Positions 9,401 to 18,700 of a DNA stretch of 43,765 nucleotides are shown in pieces. This stretch comes from Candidatus Kapaibacterium sp. (GTDB lineage Bacteria > Bacteroidota > Ignavibacteria > Kapaibacteriales > UBA4661). The translations under genes were made by a program, and so were the position numbers. The stretch's first letter is position 1. Each line of letters begins with the position of its first letter. Where the stretch lies: contig RDXM01000134.1 in assembly GCA_004292595.1 (NCBI GenBank), positions 1 to 43,765 on the forward strand, in the 5' to 3' direction. The notes under the pieces were generated by a model, which made no database searches, was not told where the DNA came from, and saw nothing but the letters and a program-made list of their open reading frames with translations.

Positions 9401-9951
9401 ATATCGCCCGTTGTTTCGACGAAATCTTTGCGGTCGAAGCCGCTTGACGTCAAGGTAAAGACGAAATCATCGAACTTCCGCGCCTCACCACGCCGCAGCG
9501 TAAGGACATTTTGGGAAAATTCCTTCGGCGCAGGCACGGGAAAGAGCAGCGCGTGTGCTGGCGCGACGATGCAAGCGTGGGTCATGCCGATAAGCGCGGT
9601 CAGTGCGCCCGTTACGCCGATAAGCTGCGTGTCGAGCTGCTCTGCGTCGAGCGCGAGTTTTTTATCGCTTTCGGCATACCACAGCACATTTTCAGCACCA
9701 ATGAGGCTTGCAAGGTCGTTGCGGAGTGCTTCGCCGCTTTCGTCGTCGGGCGCAATCACGAGTGTATGCGCCTCCTGGCGTGTTTGCCAGAGCAAAGCGG
9801 CAACGGCGGCAGGCAGCGAACCGAACAGATGCTTGATGTGGTGCGGCTCGGAGGGCGTGTCCGATTGGCGAACAGCCTCCAGAAGTGGCTTCAGAGCTGG
9901 TGCGGATTCGAGATTGCGGAGAATTGCTTGAAACGAGGTAGCTGTTTTCAT
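6436..9951 (-). CDS. mfd: Transcription-repair coupling factor Mfd
   Basis: Mfd is an ATP-driven DNA translocase that removes RNA polymerase stalled at lesions and recruits UvrA. The 1171-residue protein has the full family length and order. An UvrB-like N-terminal region spans about 1-260. The RNA-polymerase-interacting domain spans about 464-560 (LKRGDYVVHSDKGIAQFDGL). The translocase has Walker A GDVGFGKT (621-628), DEEH (722-725), TATPIPRTL and QLRGRVGRS (891-899), and a TRCF C-terminal domain covers about 1015-1120. Residues 376-402 form a non-conserved low-complexity insert (see findings). The start is the ATG followed by KTATSFQAI. It is the last gene of a minus-strand run and lies 230 nt from rtcB, a gap containing a structured inverted repeat. 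Confidence 0.97.
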   Translation of the reverse strand: MKTATSFQAILRNLESAPALKPLLEAVRQSDTPSEPHHIKHLFGSLPAAVAALLWQTRQEAHTLVIAPDDESGEALRNDLASLIGAENVLWYAESDKKLALDAEQLDTQLIGVTGALTALIGMTHACIVAPAHALLFPVPAPKEFSQNVLTLRRGEARKFDDFVFTLTSSGFDRKDFVETTGDIAVRGGIVDVFPPGMENPIRIEFFGDEIDSLREFDPLSQRSIKEVQEIALVSHLFHNDEHHIAATLLDYLPSSTLTLHWQPEAIQSMLHDLLSSDNHSYDVSEESLERLHSSLRKLPTVLMNGLENNDATIVMDAVAQPNFQSSIANLTVEIRRLIARGYAVFVSSEGQGQMKRVKDLLESALEGNFGSTVESPMLPLSKRGKAQTPDISLKEGEQDALADTDETLQKLVLMPLSLTEGFICHETKIAVFTEHQVFMRRKAEKQASERARGVKSSPKGISMKELQQLKRGDYVVHSDKGIAQFDGLETITVGGGEQESVRLLFAGGDKMYVHLNYINRLQKYSAEEGNAPVLTKLGTGEWSKKKEKTKKRLKDIARDLIKLYAERKMQSGFAFPSDSLWQKEMEASFMYEDTPDQATATSDVKEDMMSGMPMDRLICGDVGFGKTEVAIRAAFKAVQAGKQVAVLVPTTILAEQHFSSFRDRLQRYAVLCDCLSRFRATGEQKEILSRVESGSVDILIGTHRILSKDVKFKDLGLLIVDEEHRFGVAAKEKLRQMRVSIDTLTLTATPIPRTLNFSLMGARDVSVINTPPRNRLPVKTEITMWNAKVLRTALERELARGGQLFVVNDRIGNLPTIADNLRELVPTLRIAYAHGQMTPEELEKQMEMFLERRADALLATKIIESGIDIPNANTMIIFNADNFGLAELYQLRGRVGRSNTQAYCYLLIPPPQTLTRQALKRLQAMEEFSELGSGFNLAMRDLEIRGAGNLLGAEQSGFISDIGFELYQKILDEAVQELKTSEFADVFAPEKQMHRRTNALGEVEKITLPKNDDVTVDIDGDAMIPKNYISNEVERYEFYKKLFRSGTMQEVEATTSELRDRFGALPEAALRLVDAVHLRIAALETGFGHVSFKGGILICEFPPEEKVRFYETVFQPMITALTGMKSVQILPKGKKVLVQSRVGSLEAALMLLRQIIEATKAQLMANVESA

Positions 9952-10046
9952 GCTTGAAGATGTAACTGGTCAAATCTTACTGTGGTAGTTTGGATTGAGA
10001 GTAAAAAATAGGAGAATGCTATGACAAAAATATGGATACAACGCAT

Positions 10047-10137
10047 GAGCGTCTTGTCGCAAGATAAAAGAGTTTGCGCTACCGAAGTGAGTATAATCGG
10101 CACGTGCAAGCAGTTTTACTGATGCCACAAGACGCTC
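10047..10137 (-). ncRNA. Candidate structured RNA or palindromic element between rtcB and mfd
   Basis: An 11-bp perfect inverted repeat (GAGCGTCTTGT / ACAAGACGCTC) closes a 69-nt interior. Inside, in the rtcB sense, are a CGCAA/TTGCG hairpin directly against the outer stem, a GGCA/TGCC arm holding a CAGT/ACTG hairpin, and an ACTTCGGT sequence able to form a UUCG tetraloop. This is a multi-branch fold rather than a simple terminator. The strand is inferred from the direction of rtcB and mfd. It may instead be a small mobile palindromic repeat. No known RNA family was recognised. Confidence 0.3.
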
Positions 10138-10181
10138 GTGTATTGTGTCCACAGGCACAATCTGATTGTTAATCTTTATCG

Positions 10182-11360
10182 TTAGTCTTTGTAGGGGTCT
10201 TTTTCGTCCTCGCCTGCCATCGCAACGCCAATCGGGGTAAGCGTATGCAGGATGCGGATAGTTGCGGCGTGGTGTTCCAGCACTTGTGGCAAACGCTTGT
10301 AGCAGTGAGGAGATTCGTCCGTTCCTGCGCCGCGCAGTTCTACCTTGCTTTCTCGCACCCACTCTTGCATCATTTCGCGGCTGATAAGCCCAGGCGATAC
10401 AATTTCTTTCGTGCGATAGTTTATTTTCCCACGTGCTTTGGTGCGGCTCATCACGCGCCCTGCGCCATGAATCGTAGAATAAAGCGAATGCACTGCCTCT
10501 GAGGATTCTACGCCTTCCAAAATCACGGAAATATCGCCCATTGAACCACCAACAAAGCCGCGCTGACCTGGAAAAGCGGGCGTTGCACCTTTGCGCACCA
10601 CCCAATACTCCTCGCCGCCATGCTCTTCTTTCCATGCAAAATTATGGTGATTATGCACCTCGTCTATAATCGTTGCACCCAGTATTGATGCCACTTTCTG
10701 GCACACCCAATCGCGCCCAGCATATGCGTACAGCCCTGCAAGGCGCATTCCTTCGAGGTAGTCTGCACCCAGCGCAGAGGCTTCGTCAATCACCAATGGT
10801 GCGGCATCCATCGCATCTTTCGCGCCGCCTTTTTCAAGGAAATACGACGCAATCGTGTGTCCAAGCCCACGCGAACCAAAATGCACACCTACCCATGCGC
10901 GGTTCTGCTCATCGGAAAAAATATCCACGTAGTGATTGCCACTGCCAACCGTCCCAAGCTGATTGCGGGCTTTGTCCTTGATGGCGTTGGACGGGCGCAG
11001 CTTCCAAGCCTCATCGTTGAATAATTCATGCTCAACGCGCTCGTTATTTTTGCGTCCCATACCAAAACTAATTGCTTTCCACACATCATCCATGATGGTG
11101 GAAATGTGATCGCGAATGTCGCTCACGTCTGCATCCAGCAGCACAGCTTTGTTGCCGCAAGCTATGTCGTAGCCCACACCAGAGGGGCTAATCCGCCCTT
11201 TGTACGCAACCACGCCGCCAATCGGCACAGCATAGCCTTTGTGGTGGTCGCCCATGAGCGCGACTTTCTCTGCGGTTTGTGCGCAGACGCGAATTTGCTT
11301 CAGTGCCTCTTCGTCAATCGGATTTCCCCAAACAGGGATAGTATTATCAATGAGTTGCAT
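10182..11360 (-). CDS. rtcB: RNA-splicing ligase RtcB
   Basis: RtcB joins RNA 2',3'-cyclic phosphate or 3'-phosphate ends to 5'-OH ends using GTP and Mn2+, in RNA repair or tRNA ligation. The 392-residue protein is of the compact bacterial type. Metal and active-site motifs are present: GVGYDIACG (D65, C68), GSGNHYVD (N142, H143), VGVHFGSRG (H160) and VHNHHNFAW (H236 region). YSTIHGAGR contains H298, the His that becomes guanylylated. The start at 11360 (MQLIDNTIPVWG) gives the typical N-terminus; the frame stays open to 11435 but would overlap the upstream LRR gene. No archease gene is adjacent. It follows the LRR gene by 56 nt in the same direction, so co-transcription is possible. Confidence 0.96.
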   Translation of the reverse strand: MQLIDNTIPVWGNPIDEEALKQIRVCAQTAEKVALMGDHHKGYAVPIGGVVAYKGRISPSGVGYDIACGNKAVLLDADVSDIRDHISTIMDDVWKAISFGMGRKNNERVEHELFNDEAWKLRPSNAIKDKARNQLGTVGSGNHYVDIFSDEQNRAWVGVHFGSRGLGHTIASYFLEKGGAKDAMDAAPLVIDEASALGADYLEGMRLAGLYAYAGRDWVCQKVASILGATIIDEVHNHHNFAWKEEHGGEEYWVVRKGATPAFPGQRGFVGGSMGDISVILEGVESSEAVHSLYSTIHGAGRVMSRTKARGKINYRTKEIVSPGLISREMMQEWVRESKVELRGAGTDESPHCYKRLPQVLEHHAATIRILHTLTPIGVAMAGEDEKDPYKD

Positions 11361-11416
11361 TGTTTGAACAGAAAGATATTGGAGAGAGAGTGTGTGTGCG
11401 CGCAGCGCAGCACTCA

Positions 11417-12550
11417 TTAAAATCGTACCTCGCAATTCGGCAGCAGTTTTTTGATTTTTTCCTGCTCTTCAATAGAAAAATTATTACTGCTCAGAACAAG
11501 CGTTTTCAGAAATGCTAGTTTTTCTATTTCTGCTGGAAGAGCCGTGAGTTTATTACCACCTAAATTCAATACTTTCAAGGTTTTTATTTCCGCCACTATC
11601 GGCAAAAGAGCCGCAACGTTGATAGTGGGATTATTCGTCAATGCAAGCATGGTGAGCTTGGAGAGCTTTGTGATTTCTGAAGGCAAGGCTGTTAGCTGGT
11701 TTCCGCCAAGATACAGCATTTGTAAATTGCTGAGATTGCCAATATCGGCGGGCAACGCAGTGAGTTTATTGCTCGTGAGCGTGAGGATATTCAAACTGGT
11801 GAGCTTGCCGATTTGTGGCGGTAAAGCGGTCAGTTGGTTATTGCTGCAATCCAAACGCTCCAATTTACCCAGATTGCCAATGTCGGCGGGAAGCGTTGCG
11901 ATTTGATTATTCCACGCAATAAGTATCTGCAATGCCGATAATTTCCCAATGTCGGCGGGCAAGGCAGTGAGCTTGTTTGTATTCAAAACGAGCTTGCGCA
12001 ATTCTTTTAAGTTCCCGATTTCTGTGGGCAAGGCGGTAAGTTTATTCGTACTTACGTCGAGAATTTTAATGTTGCTTACCTTCCCAATTTCTGCTGGAAG
12101 CGTTGCCAGTTCATTATTCCAGAGATTCAGATATTGCAAATTCTTCAGCGAAGAAGCAACGACGAGTGCGCTGGCATGGTTCATCTGTGCATTACCGCTT
12201 ATGTCCAGCACTTGCAAGTTCGTTAAACTGGTAATCTCTGACGGCAGCACCGTAATCTGATTGCTCCAAAGATTAAGCCATTGCAGATTTTTCATCTGCC
12301 CAATTTCGGGTGGTACGGCGGTAAGTTTATTATTTTTAAGATTCAAACGAAGAACTTTTGCGGGTTCTTTGAGAGCCTCGTCCATCGAAAGATATTCTTT
12401 CTGAGCAGACAAGGCTACACTATCGAGCAAGACTCCCTGCGCAGATGCGGACAAGACTGGTATTGCGAGCAAGGACACAAGCAATGCAAGCCCAGCAAGA
12501 ACGCTCCGAAAGCGCGAGAAAAGGTGAGAGGAAATGCGAAACACGTTCAT
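11417..12550 (-). CDS. Secreted leucine-rich-repeat protein
   Basis: A 377-residue exported protein of unknown partner. A signal peptide covers about residues 1-37 (LAGLALLVSLLAIPVLSASA). An entry segment MDEALKEPAKVLRLNL leads into about 13 leucine-rich repeats of 23 residues with the consensus LxxLxLxxNxLTALPxEIGxL; two repeats are lengthened (NAQMNHASALVV and NPTINVAALLPIV). The fold should be a short solenoid for protein binding in the periplasm or at the surface. No T9SS tail, lipobox or membrane anchor is visible. The entry segment and the C-cap (NNFSIEEQEKI..LLP) are shared with the TPR-LRR protein at 35417-36727. It lies downstream of the YfiR-like gene (136-nt gap) and upstream of rtcB. 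Confidence 0.9.
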   Translation of the reverse strand: MNVFRISSHLFSRFRSVLAGLALLVSLLAIPVLSASAQGVLLDSVALSAQKEYLSMDEALKEPAKVLRLNLKNNKLTAVPPEIGQMKNLQWLNLWSNQITVLPSEITSLTNLQVLDISGNAQMNHASALVVASSLKNLQYLNLWNNELATLPAEIGKVSNIKILDVSTNKLTALPTEIGNLKELRKLVLNTNKLTALPADIGKLSALQILIAWNNQIATLPADIGNLGKLERLDCSNNQLTALPPQIGKLTSLNILTLTSNKLTALPADIGNLSNLQMLYLGGNQLTALPSEITKLSKLTMLALTNNPTINVAALLPIVAEIKTLKVLNLGGNKLTALPAEIEKLAFLKTLVLSSNNFSIEEQEKIKKLLPNCEVRF

Positions 12551-12686
12551 AAAAGTAAAAAGAGAAGGTTCAAATTTGGTGTTCTCATCGCAAGCAACCG
12601 CAGTCTGCTATAATAAGCATTGATGCGGCATTGAGGCAATTATATTGCTAAAAAGTGGGTGCGAAAAAGCTGTGGTGGAAATATTA

Positions 12687-13238
12687 TTATTGAAAAATTT
12701 TCGCCACCTTGAATAAATCCGACGAAAACTCTTGTTTTTCTGCCTTTGCTCGCGCCAGATTGATAAATACTTTTGGTTTGCCAGCTTCCACACCAATAGC
12801 AACCGTAGATTTTCCTGTTTCAATCAAGGACGGCATTCCGGTAATGGTCAAAATGCTGTGGTCTTCGCAGAACTTTTGCGCACCCGAAACGCCCGGCGCA
12901 ATATAGACCACATCGGCATCATCTGCCTCGCGGGCAAGCTGCGGCATCTTACACGCTGTTGCTTGGATGCCAATGGCAATAAATCCGTTTAATGCTTCAT
13001 CTTTCACAATCGAAGAAGCATCGGAAAATACAATCACAACTTTTATTTGCTTGCCTTGCAATGTTTTACTGAGCGAAAACACTTTTTTGAGCAAGACCAC
13101 GTGAAGCTGCACAGGAACAGGAATGTCCTGTGCGTAGCTGACGGTCGGGGTCGCCGAACCCAGCATGAATGCGCCCACGAGCAGCATCAAGACGGGTAGT
13201 ACAACGCCAGAGCGTAGCGTACAAAGAATGTTCATCAT
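12687..13238 (-). CDS. YfiR/DUF4154 family periplasmic protein
   Basis: A 183-residue exported protein (signal peptide about 1-36, ending VSYAQ). The mature part matches the DUF4154 pattern: an early LKKVFSLSKTL, central DADVVYIAPG, ILTITG, a G-rich strand TVAIGVEAGKPKVFINLARA, and the closing EFSSDLFKVAKIF, which parallels the family ending INLxxAKxxGLxxSSxLLKLAxxV. In Pseudomonas, YfiR is a periplasmic repressor of the diguanylate cyclase YfiN; elsewhere DUF4154 genes often sit next to a TonB-dependent receptor, as here (74 nt downstream of the receptor stop). No GGDEF or histidine kinase gene is in the window. Two Cys in the mature part (TACKMP and KFCEDH) could form a disulfide, as in known YfiR. 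Confidence 0.82.
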   Translation of the reverse strand: MMNILCTLRSGVVLPVLMLLVGAFMLGSATPTVSYAQDIPVPVQLHVVLLKKVFSLSKTLQGKQIKVVIVFSDASSIVKDEALNGFIAIGIQATACKMPQLAREADDADVVYIAPGVSGAQKFCEDHSILTITGMPSLIETGKSTVAIGVEAGKPKVFINLARAKAEKQEFSSDLFKVAKIFQ

Positions 13239-13312
13239 AGTTTTGAAAGAATATGAGAGGATAATTATAGTTCGGGTGGTAGAGATTCAGCACGTGTCTG
13301 CCCACAACGTCC

Positions 13313-15460
13313 TTATTTTACTTGCAAACGATACGCTGCTCGCACGAGAATTTCCCGCGAAGGACCAGCAAGGACGGCGTTTCCGGCATTATACGGCTGA
13401 ATAAAATCATAATGTGAACCAAGAACATCATAGACACCTGCACCAACATCCAAGCCAGCAATTTGAAAAACATTTTTAAGATGGACAAAAACGTTCAAAA
13501 GCGCATGAGGCTTGGTTTCTTGGACAGTTTGTACCCCTTCAAAAATTTTCAATTCCGAGACCGTATATCGCCCAGAAAGAAAAATAAACGAAGGATTAAT
13601 CGTCAGACCCTCCAAGACCGAAGAAAGATTAAACGAGGAGTTCAGACAAAGTTTATGCGGCGCGAAGCCAAGCAATACATTATCGTTGGTGAACAAGGAC
13701 TCTTGCCGTCCCTCGCGGCTGGTGCGAAAACTCCACACGCGATACGGATTGAGCGCACGGACGCTATCGGGCAGTCCGTCGTAATTCGCCGTGTAGAACG
13801 AATAGCCTAAATTAACACTTCCCCAGGTATCTTTGAAGAAATATTCTACTTCCACGCCGCGAGTGCCTGTACGAGCGAAGTTTGCGTAGCCGCCACCGCC
13901 AAAAACAATCGCATCCCGAATAGAAATATCGAAAATATTTGCCGAGATAAACATATTGTATTGCAACTGATAGCCCAATTCCACTTCCAGAGCGGTGGTC
14001 AGTTCTGGCTTGATGGCAGGAAACAAGCGAATATTTTCAATTGATGGCGCACGGAAATTTTGCCCAAAGAGTGCTTTGAAATTGAAATTACCAATCGTTT
14101 TGGTAATGCCAAGCCATGGCACAAACGCAAGCGGCACTGCGCTGTGGCGGTCCATGCGCAAACCCGCATTCACGTTCACAATATCGGTCGTGAGCAAGGC
14201 TTGGAGAAATACGCCCAAGTTATTGTACTGCACGGTGCGGCTTTGTACGCCATTGCTATCGCTCCAGAGCGAGGAAATTGGGTCGCGTGAGGAAGCAATA
14301 CCGTTATCAAGATAATACTCGGTGCCGAGCGTGAAAAAGAGAGCTTTGGAAACATCCACCGACACTTGCAAGCTGCCCGTTAGGCGTTCTACCGATTTAT
14401 CAATCACAAGGAAATTGAAGTTTGATGCGGGATTGAGCGCAACCGAATCCGCCAAATTCCACGGCTGTTGCCGCGTGTAGTTGATGCGCGGCGTAAGCGT
14501 AACGCGCTCGGAAATTTTCCAATCATAGCGAGCATCGGCAATGAGCGAGGTGAAATTTGTGCTGAAGGTTTGCGGAAGCGTTTTGCCAATACCATTGCGC
14601 ATGGTCGTATTGTAGCGGTCGTAGAGAACACGCGCTTGGAAATCGCCGTATTTGAGCGAGCCATTGACGTGAAGCGGCATTGTTGTTTGCGTTCCTGCCA
14701 TTGGAAAGGTTACGCCGTCTAAGCCCGTATAGCTGCGGTCGCTGGTGTTTGCTTGCCCCAAATATGCCGACGCGCCAATCGAAACATTGCCGAAATTCTT
14801 GCCAATACTGATGTTTCCGCCATATCGCCCCAGCGCAGAAGACATCTGCCCGAAATTGCCCGACACCGCCACACCGTTGATGTCCTGCGGCAAGCGCGTG
14901 ATGATGTTAATAACGGTCAGTTCTGCAAAGCCGCCATAAAACGACGAGCCGGGACCGCGTATTATCTCAATCCGTTCGATGTTATCGAGAGGAATACGAT
15001 TCGCAATCGGCACTGTCGCAAAAAGAAATTCATTGATTTGCATTCCGTCAATCATCACCAGTGATTTCCCCTCATTTGCCCAGTTTCCACGCGCTCCAAA
15101 GCCGATAATTCCTTGCACGTCTCCGCCAAACTCCACGCCCGGCACAAGGCGCAGCACGTCTATCAAATCACGCGCACCAGAATTAACGATTTCCTCGCGC
15201 TTAATCAACGTAACAACACCCGGCACATCTTTTTTTGCCAACGGCTTTTTCGATGCAACCTGCATCAAATCTATGTCCAAGAGCTTATCGAAATCAATGG
15301 AATCAAGTGCGGTGATGTCCATTTTAGAAAAATCTTGTGCGTGTGCTGCAAGCGGCATCATTGCGAGAATTGCAGCCAACGTAAGGCAATACAACACACG
15401 GATAAACGCTCCACACAATGGTACAGCTAATGGTACAGCTCTCATAGTTTCCCTCTTCAT
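13313..15460 (-). CDS. TonB-dependent outer-membrane receptor
   Basis: A 715-residue outer-membrane gated channel, energised by TonB/ExbBD (not in this window). A long signal peptide ends near AAHAQ (about residue 42). The segment KLLDIDLMQVASKKPLAKKDVPGVVTLIKREEI starts the plug domain (about 60-195: SGARDLIDVLRLVPGVEF, LVMIDGMQINE, IERIEIIRGPGSSFYG, INIITR). The remaining ~500 residues alternate as in a 22-strand barrel and end in VRAAYRLQVK. The plug opening resembles the receptor subtype found beside DUF4154 proteins, which fits the YfiR-like gene 74 nt downstream. The substrate is unknown; no siderophore, vitamin or SusD gene is nearby. The ATG at 15460 is preferred over the first ATG of the frame because it gives a compact signal peptide. 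Confidence 0.92.
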   Translation of the reverse strand: MKRETMRAVPLAVPLCGAFIRVLYCLTLAAILAMMPLAAHAQDFSKMDITALDSIDFDKLLDIDLMQVASKKPLAKKDVPGVVTLIKREEIVNSGARDLIDVLRLVPGVEFGGDVQGIIGFGARGNWANEGKSLVMIDGMQINEFLFATVPIANRIPLDNIERIEIIRGPGSSFYGGFAELTVINIITRLPQDINGVAVSGNFGQMSSALGRYGGNISIGKNFGNVSIGASAYLGQANTSDRSYTGLDGVTFPMAGTQTTMPLHVNGSLKYGDFQARVLYDRYNTTMRNGIGKTLPQTFSTNFTSLIADARYDWKISERVTLTPRINYTRQQPWNLADSVALNPASNFNFLVIDKSVERLTGSLQVSVDVSKALFFTLGTEYYLDNGIASSRDPISSLWSDSNGVQSRTVQYNNLGVFLQALLTTDIVNVNAGLRMDRHSAVPLAFVPWLGITKTIGNFNFKALFGQNFRAPSIENIRLFPAIKPELTTALEVELGYQLQYNMFISANIFDISIRDAIVFGGGGYANFARTGTRGVEVEYFFKDTWGSVNLGYSFYTANYDGLPDSVRALNPYRVWSFRTSREGRQESLFTNDNVLLGFAPHKLCLNSSFNLSSVLEGLTINPSFIFLSGRYTVSELKIFEGVQTVQETKPHALLNVFVHLKNVFQIAGLDVGAGVYDVLGSHYDFIQPYNAGNAVLAGPSREILVRAAYRLQVK

Positions 15461-15503
15461 GGTTCTTGGTTTTATGCACCTTCCACACGACAACGCTTGT
15501 CAA

Positions 15504-15585
15504 TAGTGGCACAGAGCTTCTTGTCTGTATTTGTCTCGCCTACAACTCGCACCAACACTCACAGACAGGAATGTCTGTGCCACTA
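15504..15585 (+). repeat. Dispersed palindromic element R2 (full copy)
   Basis: An 82-nt copy. It starts TAGTGGCACAGA, ends TCTGTGCCACTA, has the core CGCACCAACACTC, and its right-arm hairpin is CAGACAGGAATGTCTG. The left sub-hairpin is degenerate (AGCTTCTTGTCTG). It lies in the spacer between the giant gene's stop and the TonB receptor's start, that is, in the upstream region of the receptor gene. Confidence 0.8.
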
Positions 15586-15649
15586 AATATTTTTTTTCGG
15601 TAGAATCTCTTTATTAGAGTTTATCTCGAATAAGGTTTTTAGGGTTTTG

Positions 15650-15677
15650 GAGCAAGGCAGCATGCTGCCTTGTTTCG
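15650..15677 (+). repeat. 28-nt direct repeat P1 with 20-bp palindrome, downstream of giant gene
   Basis: Contains the perfect palindrome CAAGGCAGCATGCTGCCTTG (15653-15672) with flanks GAG and TTTCG. The identical 28 nt recur in the same orientation at 27323-27350. In the minus direction it lies 45 nt after the stop of the giant gene and could also form a terminator-like hairpin, although no T-run follows. Confidence 0.85.
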
Positions 15678-15722
15678 TAAAAAAGTCTATTCGGAATAAA
15701 GTCTATTGTTTTGCGCAATTCC

Positions 15723-18700
15723 CTAGCGCAGCACCGTAAAGAGGGTTTGCACACGTTGAATTGGCGTTTCTAGTGCCACAAGATACGTGCCAGGCGGATA
15801 ATCCCGCACATCCAGCGTTTCCGATTGTTCCCCAGCATCTTTCGCACCAGCCTGAATCACGCGCAATACGTTGCCGCGCATATCCATAATTCGCAAGGTT
15901 ACGATTTGCGGCGTGGCGAGATTATACGCAATAGTCAGGCTTTCTGGTGCTGGATTGGGATACGTCCGCACTATCCCCTGCGGCGTTGCTGGTGGCGTGG
16001 TGTCAATGCCGCCCGGCGTAAAGACGAAGCGGTCTTGCGAAGAAGCAACACCCGTTGGCGAAGAAATAATGATGCTGCCGCTTGGCAGTGCGCCCGTGCG
16101 TGGCAAAAACAGCGTCATTTCATTCACACTGATAAGACGGAACGGAATTGCCACACCGCCAATAAACACCGATGTTACTGTGCCAAAATTTTCGCCAAAA
16201 ACTTGCAACACCGTTCCTACGTCGCCGCGTGTGGGCGTAAACGAGGTAATAAGCGGCGCAGACGTAATCAGCGTAAACGACGTTGTGCTGCTGACCACGC
16301 CAAGCGGCGTTGTTAAGCCAATCACGCCAGAAACCCCTTCGGGCGGCACAGTGAGCGTTACCTGCGTTGCGCCGACCATCTGCGGCGTAATTGCCACGTT
16401 CACGCCGCCGATGCTTGCTTGCGTTGTTCCCGCAAGATTCCGTCCCGTAATTGTGATGCGCGTTCCAGGTCTGCCGCGAGCGGGCGAAACACCAGTAATG
16501 GCGGGCAATGCAGGCATTCCTTCCGTCCGAGCCATGCCGCCTTGCGTCATCACCGTTACCACATCATTCGGCGTAACACCCGCCGGAATAGAAGCCGTCA
16601 GCTGTGCGGGATTGACGATGGTGAAGGGAACGTTTGTCCGACCGATATTCACGTTTTGTGTTCCCGTGAAATTCTCACCAGAGATGCGCAAAATCAAGCC
16701 TTGACGGCTTTGCACAAAAACCGCACTGGCAATACTTGGCGGCGGAACGTAGCGGAATGTTTGCTGCGAAATTCCCACGCCGCCCGCACTGGTGATAGTA
16801 ATGGTACCGCTTGCCGCGCCGGAAAGCGGAATCACGACACTGATTTGCGTATCGCTATTGACCGTAAAAGGAACGCTCACGTTGCCAATCACCACGCTGC
16901 TCGCACCCGTAAAGGCTCGTCCGGTGACAACGATAACTGTACCAAGCCCACCAACGCTCGGCGTAAAAGAAATACTTCCTGGCTGAGGAATAAAACTAAA
17001 TCCCGCACGAGTACCCGTGCCACCTTCAGCCGTTACCGCCACTTCGCCTGTCGCGCCAGAGCTAAGGATTGCTGTGATTTGCGTCGGCGAGACCAGCGTA
17101 AACCGTGCTGCTGGAGCGCCGCCAAAACTCACCGCGCTTGCTTGGGTGAAATTTGCACCAATAATCGTTACTGCCATGCCCGCACCCGCTCCACGTGGCG
17201 TGAAACCCGAAACGACAGGCGGCGCAATGAAGCGAAATCCCGCTAGTTCAATCGTTCCGCTCGAGGCAGTGATACTTACGTTACCGCTCGAACTGCCCGC
17301 CGCAACCACCGCCGTTGCTTGCGTGTCGGAAATACGGACAAAGGAAGCTGCCAGCACGCCACCAAAACGTACTTCGCTTAATCCCGCAAAATTTACTCCA
17401 GTAATCGCAATGACCGTGCCAGAGCTTGCTCGCGTCGGCGAGAACGATGTGATGCGTGGCGGCGCAAGCAAACTAAAGCCATTTCTACTTGCCGTGCCGC
17501 CCAGTGTCAGCACCGTGATAGTGCCGCCGGTTGTGCCTTGCGGAACGCTTGCCCGAATCAGCGTTGGCGAAACAACAACCACATTTGGCGAGAGAACGCC
17601 GCCAAAACTTACTTGCGCAGTAGTTGTGAAGTTGATGCCCGTAATGGTGATAATGTTTGTCGGCGCAGCGACAATCGGCATAAAACCGTCAATCACGGGC
17701 GAATCCACAAAGACAAAGCCCGGCAGCGAATCCGTGCCGATAGGAGTGCGCACAAACACCGCACCACTCCTTGCTCCATCAGAAACAATAGCATTGATGC
17801 GGGTATCAGAAACGACCTCGTGGCGCAGAGCTATCATTCCACCAAAACGCACTTCGGAAGCATCCGTGAAATTTGCTCCCGTGATAGTAACCATGCCGCG
17901 CCGACCTGATATTGTTGGCGTGAAGCTCAGGATTGTTGGTGCGACCGCAAAAGTAAATCCTGAGCGCGAACCAGAACCGCCAAGCGCAGTAACGCGCACT
18001 TCGCCCGTCGCGCCCGTTGCAAGCGTCGCGGTGATGCGATTTGCCAGAACGCTAAAGGATGCCGCAGAAACACCACCAAAACTCACAGCACTGACGTTGA
18101 TAAAGTTCTCACCGTCAATCACAACCGTTTGCCCTGCACCCGCACGAGATGGCGCAAAAGCAAGTACCTGTGCTGGTGGCAGGAATGCAAAACCGCCTAA
18201 TTCTGCCGTTCCTGTTTGCGTGATAACCTGCACCGAACCTGTCGAAGCAGTCGTAATAAACGCTTCTAATTCTGTGGGCGAAAAGACCGTAAACCGCGCT
18301 GCCGATACGCCACCGAAGCGCACATCGCGCACGCCGACAAAGTTTGCCCCGCTCACAAAAATACGCATTCCGCTGCCAGCCGTTGTCGGGCTAAAACCTT
18401 GCACTCTTGGCGGTGGCGCAACAAAACTGAACATTTGCGTTGAAACGCCCGCGCCACCTGCACTCACCACCGAAACTGTACCGTTTGAGCTGTTCGCTCC
18501 GATAACAGCCGTAATGACGGAATCGGACACAATCGTAAAGCTACCTGCCGCCAAGCCACCAAAGCGCACTGAGCGCACAGCCGCGAAATTGCGCCCAACA
18601 ATGCGCACCGTCGTCCCAACTTCGCCTGTTTGCGGAGAAATGCTCGCCACAACTGGCGTAGAAACAAAGACGATACCCGTGCTAGAAGCCACGCCGCCGA

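Noticed and set aside
10021-10122. 33-codon plus-strand ORF with an AGGAG upstream (MTKIWIQRMSVLSQ...)
   Set aside because: The Shine-Dalgarno is good, but the ORF overlaps the inverted-repeat structure between rtcB and mfd and its peptide has no recognisable feature. It is kept only as a weak possibility.
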